A stretch of 25,553 bases of DNA, taken from Anaeromyces robustus (lineage: Eukaryota > Neocallimastigomycota > Neocallimastigomycetes > Neocallimastigales > Neocallimastigaceae). Positions 13,201-23,999 of the stretch are shown here, piece after piece (the stretch's first letter is position 1; each line of letters begins with the position of its first letter). The notes below the pieces were generated by a model that was not told the origin of the DNA, did no database searches, and was given only the letters and a program-made list of their open reading frames with translations. The position numbers and the translations under genes are program-made. Location of the stretch: the NCBI GenBank assembly GCA_002104895.1, contig MCFG01000593.1, positions 1-25,553 of the forward strand, written 5' to 3'.

Positions 13201-13988
13201 TTATTAATATTATTGGATTTAATTTCAATGGTTTTATTATGTGTTTCATTTTTGATATCTTCTTGATTGGATTTTGTTAAAGATTTTATATTTTCATTAT
13301 TATTATTTTCTAACTTATTTACTACTGGTGTTTCATTAAATTTCTTTATTTCATTTGATGAGGATAATGAATTATTAATTTCTATTGCTGATTGTTCATT
13401 TGAATTATTTTTAACTGTATTATTAATTTCCAAAGATTTATTTTCTTTCTTTCTTTCTTTTTCTTTATTTTCAAATGAATAATTATTCTTAAGTTCTACT
13501 TGACTTTCTTTAATTGGAGAAGAATCTTCTTTTTCTTTTGATTTATCCTTTTCTTTCTCTTTAGGATGTATTGGTTCAATTTTATAATTTTCTTTCTTTT
13601 TTATTGTAACTATACTATTCTCTTTTTTAATTAATTTTTCTTCTTTAATATTCATTGGAGAATCGTCCTTATCTTTTTTAGTATTATTTATTAATTCGTT
13701 GGATTCACTTTCTAATTCACCTTCAATTTCTTTTACTAGACTATCCAAAAGTTCAGGATCTGAATTTTCATCATATGTGTCATTATTTTCTTCTTCATCA
13801 TTTGTACTAGATTGTGTATTTTCAATTATTTCACCTTCACTTTCTATATCATTATTTTCATTATTATTTTTACTGTTGATATTGATATCTTCTTTGTTTA
13901 ATACTTCCTGTGATTTTTTTAATGGAAGATTTGATTTTAATTTGTGCTTTTCTGATGGTGAAATTGTTATATTATCATTCTTATCCAT
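9280..13988 (-). other. Alternative: separate gene for the disordered Arg-Asp-rich protein
   Basis: The 313-base intron 14318-14006 is the weakest join of the preceding model, because an ATG at 13988-13986 follows within six codons of the acceptor and begins a long open exon (MDKNDNITISPSEKHK). If the locus is two genes, this one would be 13988-12050 joined to 11867-9280 (about 1513 residues), and the MPN gene would read through the donor to a stop at 14272-14274. The in-frame, phase-1 junction (CCA A|AA) and good splice sites (GTAATA, ACATAG) favour one gene, at perhaps 60 percent. Confidence 0.35.
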
Positions 13989-14020
13989 TTCTACTTTTAT
14001 TTTTTCTATGTATCAGTATC

Positions 14021-14069
<49 letters not shown>

Positions 14070-16354
14070 GTAATAAATAATAATAAATAATAATAATAAA
14101 TAATAAATAATAATAATAAATAAATAAATTAATTAATAAATAAATAATTATTGCAATAACAATAATTTAAAAAGAATATATATATTATAATTTTTATGTA
14201 TAAATAATATAATAATAATTATTAAATTTTACTAATTTTTTATATAATTATATTTATGTAATTTTTTATATTTAATAACTATAAAATTTCAAAATAATAT
14301 ATAAAAAGTAAATATTACTTGGTGTAAATTTAATTTCTTCTGGTGATAGAACAGGGGGATTTGATATGGATCTAAATCTTTTCTTTTTATGTACTTCTTC
14401 ATTACTTTTATTAGATATCTCATTACTATTATGCCTTGACATTATAAGTGAATTTCTTTCTTCCTGTTTAATCTTATTAATTTCTTCTTGTAAATTTTTA
14501 TTTAATTTTAATATAGATTTTTCATTTTTATTCATATGTGATGATCCAATTTTAGTACTCGCTATTGTTGAACTTATTGATAATTTTTCTGATGTATCTT
14601 CTTCTGAAAAATTATTTATTGCATATTCTATGGCTAATAGATATTCTACCATATTTTCATATTCTTCACATGCTTCTTTATATAAACTAATTTTTTTTCC
14701 GATGACATTTGTTACATAATCTGATATCATTTTTTCTTTTTTAATAATTGAATCTGGAGGGAAACAATTTTGATTTTTCTCTATTACTTTTTTTAATTTT
14801 TGATCTTCAAAGTTATTATCTTGATTTAGAAGACTCATGAATGAAATTTCATCATAATCTGTGCAATATTGTAAACTATAACAAAAATTATTTAATATTG
14901 TTATTTAATATGAATGGTATTAAATAAATATTTTATTAATTAGATAAAAACATTTAATACAATTTATAATTTACCTTGATTTATTAATACATGAATTTAA
15001 ATATTCTGATGACTGTCCATAAAGTATTTTAATTTCTGACACAGGAATTTTTTGAATATCATTTACTGAATTAATAATTTTTTTCTTTATAAAAAATTTA
15101 TATCAATACAATTATTAATATTTATTGAACATATTAATATTAAAATTTTTATTATTTATTAATTAAAAGTTACTTTTTTATTAGAATTATTATTGTCTAT
15201 TTCATTTTTTCTTTTTTTCATATTTTGGTTAATAATAGATAATGGACTATCTTTTGAGAAAGTAAGTTCATTTTTTATTGAAGATTTTCTTTTAAAATTT
15301 AAATCAACGTTTCCATCTGAAACAGGATTATCATAATTTAGAATGATATTTTCAGTAATATTGTTTATGATATTTTTAATACCAATATTTTGTGTATGAT
15401 ATGCATATATATTATCTTTTTAAAAATAATTAAAACAATAAATTATGTTAAAGAACAGTAACTATAAAATTTTATACTTTCAAACTAAAAATCATCTCTA
15501 TTATCACATTATATACCTGAAACAAAACATATTCCTATAATATCTTGTAATATTGGGCATGCTTTTTTTGCTATTTGATTAATTATTTCCTGATTACATA
15601 CTATATATAATATAAAATTCATTATATAACTAATTAATATATATACTAATTTTTTTAATGGTTTTATAAATTAAGCCGTATAATATTTACTTTTTTTCAT
15701 TTTAATGGAATTAATAAAAATTGAATTTAAAATAAGAGTGTATATATTTTCAAAATTTTTAGATGAAAATTTTTGCAGTATATTTTCAAAAGTATTATTT
15801 TCCTTTCTTTTGGAAAGTATATACTTATTCGATATATTCTAAATATATATATAATATAAATATATAAAATGATTAAAAAATTATAAAATTGAAAAAAAAA
15901 AAATTATATATATATTTTTAAAAAAAAATATACAGAAAACCAGCCAATAATTGTTTGTCCATTATTATTTAGTAATGAAGATATAATTGTATTTAAATTG
16001 GAATTTTTTAATCCAATTGGAATAAATCCCTGTATTGATTATAATAAAATATTTTTTTTATTTAATAAATATAATTTTTTTTTTATAAAATTATATTATG
16101 ATTATTGGTTTATTAATATTTTATTACTTTTATATGAACTATTATATTTTTATTATCACATTCTTCTCTTAATCCATATAAAATTGCTTGATAATATTTA
16201 TCATTGATGCTTTCGTTAAGAGCAATATAAACATCTTTATATAAATAATAATAAAAATTAAATTAATATGTCTAAAAAAGAAACCATAGATTTTATTATT
16301 TATTAATTTGTATGAAATATATATACCTTTAGGAATAAGAATAGTTGGTGCCAT
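9280..16354 (-). CDS. Abraxas/Abro1-like MPN protein with long disordered Arg-Asp-rich tail (10-exon model)
   Basis: Model join on the minus strand: 16354-16327, 16234-16128, 16029-15934, 15838-15691, 15600-15517, 15415-15174, 15084-14975, 14875-14319, 14005-12050, 11867-9280. Every intron is GT-AG, every phase agrees, and the product is 1971 residues. Residues 1-150 resemble an inactive MPN domain of the Abraxas/Abro1 type: an AILYGLREEC segment, then FIPIG, then QTIIGWFS (70-77), then a Lys/Arg-rich stretch SKRKENNTFENILQKF where Abraxas has its R-x-x-RE helix. No HxH metal motif follows the GWF, so no JAMM peptidase activity is expected. Residues about 325-420 are helical and charged (LYKEACEEYENMVEYL), like the coiled coil of that family. 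After residue 458 the chain is Asn/Ser/Lys/Glu-rich and disordered, with an Arg-Asp repeat at about 1399-1479 and an Arg-rich C-terminus. Exons 9-10 might be a separate gene. MPN assignment is moderate; the exon set is fairly firm. Confidence 0.55.
10760..11001 (-). repeat. 9-bp tandem repeat encoding Arg-Asp-X triplets
   Basis: About 27 consecutive 9-base units of the form AGAGATCCN or AGAGATCTA (minus strand) encode RDP, RDL, RDI and RDQ triplets in an exon of the MPN/RD gene. On the plus strand the same DNA reads as a Leu-rich frame, which is a shadow. Flanking sequence is also Arg/Asp/Tyr-rich (RDYRDYR; DYDYDYEYNYDYDY near 11160-11215). The result is a mixed-charge domain of the type found in RNA-processing and nuclear-speckle proteins; that functional parallel is inference. 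Confidence 0.85.
14023..14130. repeat. (AAT)n and (TAAA)n microsatellite within an intron
   Basis: AAT units (14023-14069) followed by mixed AATAAAT units fill much of intron 8 of the MPN/RD gene model. On the coding strand this gives the T-rich tract upstream of the acceptor at 14006. It is likely slippage-derived. Confidence 0.7.
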
Positions 16355-17469
16355 GTGATGTAATATATGTTCTTATTTTAATGAATTTTTAATTTTTTCG
16401 TTAATATAAACTACTATTTATAATAAGTTAGTAAATATTATTATAATATATAATAGTATATATGATGTACTTTTTATAAAAATGTTTTCAATATAATTAT
16501 TTTAGTTTGTTTTCCCTTATTTTTTTACTGTATTTATTATTATTTTGTTGGATATTTATCATTTATTTTTATATAATTATATTACAAAAAAAAAATTATA
16601 ACAGCTTTTTAAATTTTAAAATGTATTATAATTTGTTAAAAAGAATTAAAAATATTCATTTAATGGTATACTTTATATATTGTAATAAATAATAGTAATT
16701 AATTAATTTATTAATTAATTATTGAGTAATAAATAAATAAACAAATAAATAATATTTTATTAATACATTAGAAAACAAAAAGAAAAAAAAAAATTAAAAT
16801 AAAATAACAAATATATATATTATATAATAAATTATGTAGTAACAAAAAAAAAGGTAAGATGGATAAATCAAATTAATTATTTAGATATTAAATAAAAGTA
16901 AAAGTATTTTTTTATGTAATTTTTTAAAAAGTTTGTTTCTTAAAATATTAATATATTATAAAACTAATATAAATTTAATAATATATAATTAATATAATTA
17001 AATATATTAATTATAATTAATATATTTTTAATAAATAAATAAATATATATATATATAAATAAATAAATAAGCAAATAACTAAATAAATAAATAAATATAA
17101 AAAATATAAATAAATAAATAATTAATTAATTAAATAAATAATTAAATAAATAATTAATTAATGAATGAATAAATAAATAATTAATATTACAAAAGTAAAA
17201 TTTTATAGATGTAATATTTAAATTTAAAAATTAAGGAATATAAATGTATTTTTTTATTATTATTTTATTAATTATTATTAAACATTTTTTAATTATTTTA
17301 TGCTATTAAATTTGTTATTATATTTCATAAGTATTTATGTATAAAAATAAAAATACTTATTTTATAGTGTTTTTATTTTATTTTTTTTTATCATTTTTAT
17401 TTTAATCAATTTTATATTTCTTTCTTAAAAATTTTTATATTATTTATTTTTAATTAAAAAAAAAACTTT
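16355..17469. other. Intergenic spacer, microsatellite-rich
   Basis: This is the 5' flank of the MPN/RD gene and the 3' flank of the EH-domain gene. It holds interrupted TAAA/TTAA arrays (about 17030-17180) and A runs. The open frame at 16507-16692 is Leu/Ile/Phe-rich with no coding character. I see no gene here. Confidence 0.7.
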
Positions 17470-18067
17470 TTATTGAATATTTTGTTTACATTTATTAATT
17501 TCTGATGTTTCGTTATTTAAGTTTTGAATTAAATCCTCTAATTTTGTATATATAGATGGATTACTATATTTATTATTATTAAGATTATCAATACTAACTT
17601 GAAGTTTTGATATATCAGATTTTAAATTTTCTAAGTATTTCTTTTTATAATCTAATAAATTAGTGTAATCTTCAACAGTAGCAACATTAATAGTTTGAGT
17701 ATTCACTGAGTTATTTGAAAAAATATTATTTTTATTATCATTATTATTATTGAAGAAAGATGTTTGACTATTGTCATCTTTATTACTCGAATTAAAGAAA
17801 CTATTATTGTTGTTATTATCGTTATTATTATTGTTATTGTTGTTATTACTGAAGAAAGAAAGGTCATCTTTATTATTATTATTATTATTGTTATTGGAAT
17901 TGTTAAAGAACGATGTACTATTATTGCTATTATTATTATTATTATTTGTACTAATATTATTAAAGAATGATAAATTATTTGAATTACTATTATCATTGTT
18001 ACTAAAGAATGAAGTTGAACTGTTATTATTGCTATTGTTATTATTATTTGTATTTTTAAAGAAATCA

Positions 18068-18121
<54 letters not shown>

Positions 18122-19534
18122 GATGAAGACATCAGATCTACAACTGGCGATTCAGCTATTACATTTAATGTTAAAATAAGAAATTAATAAAAAAATGTTA
18201 AAATGAAAATACATGATGATAATTAATAAGTTACATTTATTATTGTTAATATAATAATAAATAAAAACTATCATTATTTTTAATTACCTGGAACAGTTCT
18301 GTCTTCCATTTCTTTTTCGGCCCCAACGCTTTGAATAATAGAATATGGAAGGTTCATTGGTATAGCATCTCCACTTTTACAACTTTCTAATATATGCATA
18401 AAAATAATAAATTGTGCTTTTCTTATTACTTTTATATTATATTTATCTAATAATGCCCTAATCATTATAAAATAATATGCATGTTAACATATAATATAAT
18501 ATAAATTTAATTATGATAATATTAATATTTACCATATTTTATCTAAATCATTTTCATTTACAGGTTCATCCTTTACCAATTCTTGTAAACTTTTATCTAT
18601 TTTATATTTGATATATTAATTATTAATATATATATAAAACATCTTTTAATTATAAAATTTATTATAAAAATAATGATTAAAAATTTTTTTACTAACGGTG
18701 AAATACATTATTCTTTTGAAATTTTTCAAAAATATTTGTATATTCTATACGTTTTGCTTGTCTTATAAACCATTCTACTGGTGACGTATTATTACTAAAT
18801 GAATAGATTTTATTTCTATTATTATTATTATTAACCATAAAGGAACTTTGTAAAAGATTTTGTTGAGTATTTACATTATTAAATGTTGGTTGCTGTTTAA
18901 GCATTTTTTTATTTTGAAATTGCATTAATACATTTTCATATCCCATAAACCTTGGTTGAGGAATTGCTTTTGATATATTAAAATTTATTTTATAAAAAAA
19001 GTCAATAAATATTTATAACATTAAAATAATATAAAATAAATGCATACTTATATTCATTGGTATATTTGATACATTATAACCCTTTTGAGCTAATGCAATT
19101 AATCTTACTCCAAGGAAAAATTCAGCTTTACTGATTGATTTTACATTATTTGGATTAGACAATCTCCAAATTTCTTCTAAGCACTTTTAATATAAACATT
19201 TATACAATATGTAATAAAAAAAATAAATTAATAAAAAAATATTGCTAAAATTTTTTATATGTAAAAAATTCGTTTTGTCTTTTGATTTTTGAAAAAAAAA
19301 TAATAAATATCTTTTTTTGTTTATATAAATAAAATTAACTATTATATATAAACATTATATTTTTTGAAATGCACATAATTAAAAATATATAATTACTTGA
19401 TTATTCAAATTTGAGGCCTTATAAAAATTGACTATAATATTTTCTGGTAACACCTGAGTATTTGAATTTCCAGAAAGAGTATTCCAATACTCATTGTAAA
19501 GATCCATTTCATCTTGAGAAGGTGGAGCTTGCAT
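17470..19534 (-). CDS. Two-EH-domain endocytic adaptor (REPS/END3/EPS15 type), 6 exons
   Basis: Model join on the minus strand: 19534-19397, 19183-19048, 18966-18697, 18596-18533, 18457-18288, 18155-17470. All introns are GT-AG and phases agree; the product is 487 residues. EH1 (about residues 8-98): YNEYWNTLSG, NFYKASNLNNQCLEEIWRLS, then EFFLGVRLIALAQKGY ending in a Pro-rich IPQPRF exit. EH2 (about 157-258): EWFIRQAKRIEYTNIFEKF, ENDLDKIWALLD, AQFIIFMHILESCKSG, and IPMNLPYSI. Both keep the Trp of the NPF-binding pocket (EIW, KIW). A poly-Asn linker with repeated SFF motifs follows, then a C-terminal coiled coil (about 416-487, EDYTNLLDYKKKYLENLKSD). Two EH domains plus a terminal coiled coil is the architecture of both yeast End3 and animal REPS1, so the exact orthologue is open. 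Its role would be clathrin/actin-linked endocytosis at the plasma membrane. Confidence 0.82.
17700..18132 (-). repeat. Poly-Asn region with repeated SFF motifs
   Basis: AAT-rich coding sequence in the last exon of the EH-domain gene. It encodes long Asn runs interrupted at fairly regular spacing by TSFFS, LSFFN, TSFFN, LSFFS, NSFFN and TSFFN, plus a first DFF and a last IFS variant. The Phe-Phe codons are conserved while the Asn run lengths vary, which suggests selection on the motif rather than plain slippage. Confidence 0.75.
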
Positions 19535-19635
19535 TTTGTTTTTAATTAATTGTTTTTAATTTTTAATTTTATTTATTTATTTATTTACTTATTTTAATTT
19601 TTTTATTAATATTTTTATTTTTATATTTTCTTTGC

Positions 19636-19666
<31 letters not shown>

Positions 19667-20060
19667 TATTATTAATTTAATTTTAATATTTTTAATTTCT
19701 CGTTAAATAATTCATATATCTTTACTTTAAGTTTGATAGTATCTTTTTTACTTTTTTTTTTTTTTTTCTTTTTTTTTTTTGATATTTTTTGAAAATTTTG
19801 TTGTTTAATTTTATTTATTCAATAAAATTTTATATTACATAAAAGAATGTTTATTATATTTTTACATAAAATTATGTATGATACCTGATATTAATTAAAA
19901 AATATTTTTTATTATATATAAAATACATAATTTTTTAATTTATTAATTAAAATATTTTTTAATTGTAGATATAAAAAAATAAAACAAAAAAAAAAATTAT
20001 ATAATAAAATAGAAGAGATATTAATTTTTTTTATTTATAAAATAATAATAATAATTCAAA
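19535..20060. promoter_or_regulatory. Divergent intergenic region between the EH-domain and HDAC-like genes
   Basis: The EH-domain gene starts leftward at 19534 and the HDAC-like gene starts rightward at 20061, so these 526 bases must hold both promoters. It contains TTTA tetranucleotide runs (about 19571-19590, 19638-19668), a T-tract block (19753-19780) that may exclude nucleosomes, and AT-rich sequence too uniform to single out a TATA box. Joint control of the two genes is possible but not shown. Confidence 0.5.
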
Positions 20061-21956
20061 ATGATGCTAAATATTCATATGGAAAAAGGGTATCTTAAAA
20101 GAGACCTAACAGATAGTCAAAAAGAATTATTAAAATATTATACAGAAAAACAATTAGCAGAAATAGCAGCAGGACCTAAAAAAGAAAAGAATAAAAAAGT
20201 TTCATATTTTTATAATTGTAAAATTCTTTTTTTTTTTTTTTTTTTTTTGACTACTCTATTATTATATATATCTAAAATAGTATTAATATATAATAATACG
20301 GTTCAATTTTTATTAATTTAACAAAATAGCTGATATTGGATATCATGACCTTGGATCAAATCATCCTTTAAAACCATATCGTTTACGTATGGCACATATA
20401 CTTATCATTGAATATGAATTAGGTTATAAAATGGATATATTGGTAATTATATAATAATAAATATATATCTTTAAAACAAAAGAAAGATATAAAATAATAA
20501 TAAGTATATTTTTTTAAAACAAAAGAAAAATATAAAATAATAATAAAATAATATATATAAATATTAAAATATATTTTAAATGAATAGAAAGCTAAACCAG
20601 CAACAAATTTAGAATTAACTCAATTCCATTCTGATGAATATATTAATTTTTTATCAAATATAACACCAGATAAAGTTCAACAAAATACAGACAATTTAAT
20701 TAAATGTATATATATAAATTATATTTTTTAATTTCAACAATAAGTTGATAATAATCATTAAAATTTATTCAACATAAAATAGTTAATTTAGGTATTGATA
20801 GTCCAATATTTGATGGTGTTTTTGACTATGCAACTAGTATTGCTGGTGCATCAATTGGTAATTATTAATATTATAATTGCACTAATAATAAATATTTAAA
20901 TATATATAGAAATACAATAAAGGAAAAGGAAAAAAGATTTTACATAAGAAGCACAATTTTATTATTATTTTCATTAGTTTTCATTTAAACTCTATAAAAG
21001 TTTAATTTTTAAATATTTTTTCTATTATATATTATTTATTTATTATAATATTTAATTAATTTTAACAGAGGCAGCAGCAAGGTTAAATCAAAAAAAGGCT
21101 GACATTGCAATTAATTGGGCAGGTGGTCAACACAATGCAAAAAAAAATGAAGCAAATGGATGTTGTTACATTAATGATGTAGTATTAGCTATATTAGAAT
21201 TATTAAGGTAAAATAAATTCTATATAGAATAGTTTTAATATTTTTAATAATAATTATTAATTTTTTATTATATAAAAGAGTTCACAAAAGAGTATTATAC
21301 ATTAATATGGATATACATCATTGTAATGGCGTTGAAGTAATTGATATATAATTTTTTCAAAGAATATATATATAATATATATAATATTTTTTAAATGGAA
21401 ATATTATTTCTAATTTTTTGTTTTTGTTTAAATGTATAATAAAATATTTAGGAAGCGTTTTATACAACCAATAGAGTTTTAACAATTTCTTTTCATAAAT
21501 ACGGAAATATATATCCTGGTACTGGTCATATTGAAGTAAATAATTATTTATTTTTATTTATATAATAATTTAATTTCCATTCATTCCTTAACATTTATTA
21601 TATTATTAATATATAGGATATCGGATTAGATGAAGGAAAAGGATATGCCATTAATTGTCCATTGCAAGATGGAATTGATGATGCTACGTATAAAAATATT
21701 TTCGAAGAAGTAATATATCAGTTATATTTATATAGTATTATAATATATTATTAAATAATCGGCAATAAATATATTTATATATTATATATATATATTATAT
21801 ATATACAATTAGATAGTTCCAAAAGCAAATGAATATTATAAACCTGATTGTATTGTATTACAGTGTGGTGCAGATAACATATCGGGAGATAGATTAGGTG
21901 GATTTAATTTAACAGTTAAAGGTAAAAAAAACTATTACAATTTATATGGAGTTTAA

Positions 21957-22043
<87 letters not shown>

Positions 22044-22317
22044 ATTATTTTTCTCTTATTCATTTTTTTTATATTAAAATATTAAAATAATAATAATAAT
22101 AATAAAACTATATATAGGTCATGGTGAATGTGTAAGAATAGTAAGGGATTTAGATTTACCATTATTAGTACTTGGTGGTGGTGGCTATTCACTGAAAAAT
22201 GTAGCAAGAACATGGACATATGATACAGCAATATTAAATAATTGTGAAATTAATGATGGTATAAAATATAAAAAATAAATAATAAAAGAAATAAATTTTT
22301 TTTAATTAATTAAATAT

Positions 22318-22356
<39 letters not shown>

Positions 22357-22662
22357 TTTCTATTTTTTTTTTATTTATTTATTTTATTTTATTTTATTAT
22401 ATTTTTTATTTTGCTTATTCCATTATAATATAACAACAACAATATAATAATAATATATTCATATATTTTAAAGTATTACCAATGCATGAGTATATAAATT
22501 ATTATTATCCAGATTATCAATTAGATATTCCTCCAAAGAATATGAATAATTTAAATACAAAAGAATATTTAAATAGTATAAAGTTAGTAAGAATTATTTA
22601 TATTTGTAATTATATTAAATTTAATAGTTAAAATATAAAAATTATGTTTTATCATAAAAACT

Positions 22663-22701
<39 letters not shown>

Positions 22702-22841
22702 TTATTTTATTTATTTGCTTATATATTATTTATTTATTAGAAAATCTATATTTGAAAACCTTGAAATGATACATAATAATCCTACTCATTTAGATATTGA
22801 TAAAGTGTTTAAAAAATGTAAATTTCTTATATATAATTATA

Positions 22842-22913
<72 letters not shown>

Positions 22914-23170
22914 TACTATTATTATTATTAGTATTATTATTAAAAAATTATTATTGTTAAATATATTGTATTAAAATTGAAATAGACGAATATAAGAATA
23001 CTGAAGTTAAAAATGAAAATAAGGATGAAATGGCAGTTGAAGAAAATGAAAAACAAGATAATGATTTTATAAATCCAGAAAAAATATATTCAGAATTAAG
23101 TAGTATTAAATATTGTGAATCGACAACCTGGCATAATAGTCAGAATAATAATAATAATAATGATAATTAA
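20061..23170 (+). CDS. Class I (Rpd3/HDAC1-type) histone deacetylase homologue with altered active site, 13 exons
   Basis: Model join: 20061-20217, 20330-20442, 20588-20705, 20783-20857, 21069-21207, 21279-21336, 21452-21535, 21617-21709, 21813-21921, 22118-22258, 22474-22582, 22741-22817, 22986-23170. All introns are GT-AG, phases agree, and the product is 485 residues. A Lys-rich N-terminal extension of about 45 residues precedes VSYFYN. Family landmarks follow: [32 protein letters not shown] (172-180), [16 protein letters not shown] (208-223), [30 protein letters not shown], and [14 protein letters not shown]. Zinc ligands Asp212, His214 and Asp300, Tyr339 and His176 are kept. The second active-site His is Asn177, the charge-relay Asp residues are Asn210 and Asn217, and the tunnel Phe is Cys186. 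The C-terminal tail is acidic and Asn-rich. Classification is very secure; catalytic competence is doubtful. It could act as a structural subunit of a corepressor complex, which is inference. Confidence 0.93.
21957..22042. repeat. (ATT)n microsatellite in HDAC-like intron 9
   Basis: About 28 uninterrupted ATT units fill the middle of intron 21922-22117. The array is non-coding and lies well away from both splice sites. It is likely length-variable between strains. Confidence 0.9.
22843..22940. repeat. (ATT)n microsatellite in HDAC-like intron 12
   Basis: About 30 ATT units with a few CTATT and GTATT interruptions occupy intron 22818-22985. In one frame it reads as poly-Leu continuing from an exon, which produces a false open frame at 22715-22960. 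Confidence 0.9.
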
Positions 23171-23999
23171 AAATTTTGAAAAAAAAATTGTTTAAACCAA
23201 TAAAAAAAAAAAAAAAGATATATCACTTTTAAATTTTAATAAATTGTAAAAAATATAATATTTAATTTGTTTCATAAAAAAAAAAAAAACATTAGAATAT
23301 TACTTAAAATAATATATATTTTTTATTTGATCATTTTTAATAATATTACTTTAACTACTACCTTTTATAATAAAATTTATCTTTAAATATGTTTATAATT
23401 TATTATTAATCATAAATAAACTTGTAACAATATTAATATTTATAATAAAGTATTATAATAATAAGTTTTGTATTAATAAAATTCAAATACTTATGGTTTT
23501 AAAAACTTTATTTTATAGTTATTTATGGAAGAAAAGATATATAATCAATGATAGTTTCTATAAATATTAAAAAAAGTTGAAAAAAAGAACTAAATAATAA
23601 GAAAAAAAAAAAAAAAAGTAACAACAACAATCAGAAAAGCAAAATAATTCTAAAAATGATATTGAAATCTTTTTTTCTTTTTTCTTTTTTTTTTTTTTAT
23701 TAAATACCTTTTTTCATGTATTGTATTATTTTTTTAAATGGTAAATATTAATAAACTTGATAAATAGTTTTAATATCAAAATAAATATAAAGGTATTAAA
23801 TAATTAAATATATATAAATACATATTAAGTAATTCATAATAGGTAATTACTAAATCAAATATTATTATTTATATTTTAACAATAACATTAATTATAAAAA
23901 CAAGTAGTAGGTATTGTTGTGGTATAAAATATAATTAATTTTTATTAAATTTTATTTTGTAAATCATCCAATAAAAATTTTTTTTTACTTAATGTTTTT
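23171..23999. other. 3' flank of the HDAC-like gene, no gene seen
   Basis: AT-rich sequence with A and T runs (23203-23217, 23278-23289, 23602-23617, 23670-23699). No frame of coding character was found on either strand. The polyadenylation site of the deacetylase homologue should fall near its left end, but AATAAA-like words are too frequent here to choose one. Confidence 0.65.

Noticed and set aside
12304-14025. Plus-strand frames of 60-135 codons across the disordered exon
   Set aside because: Ser/Phe/Leu-rich shadows of the minus-strand coding exon.
16507-16692. 61-codon plus-strand frame with a hydrophobic start, possible small membrane protein
   Set aside because: Composition is that of AT-rich spacer, the frame ends in ordinary spacer, and there is no supporting signal.
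17764-18187. Poly-Leu and poly-Ile plus-strand frames
   Set aside because: Reverse reading of the poly-Asn (AAT) coding region of the EH-domain gene.
22583-22592. Alternative donor GTAAGA six bases after the chosen GTTAGT at the end of HDAC-like exon 11
   Set aside because: It gives phase 0 and runs into a stop five codons into the next exon; the GTTAGT donor keeps the frame and restores the family motif KSIFENL.
22715-22960. 81-codon plus-strand frame as a separate small gene
   Set aside because: It is exon 12 of the HDAC-like gene running into the intronic ATT microsatellite as poly-Leu.
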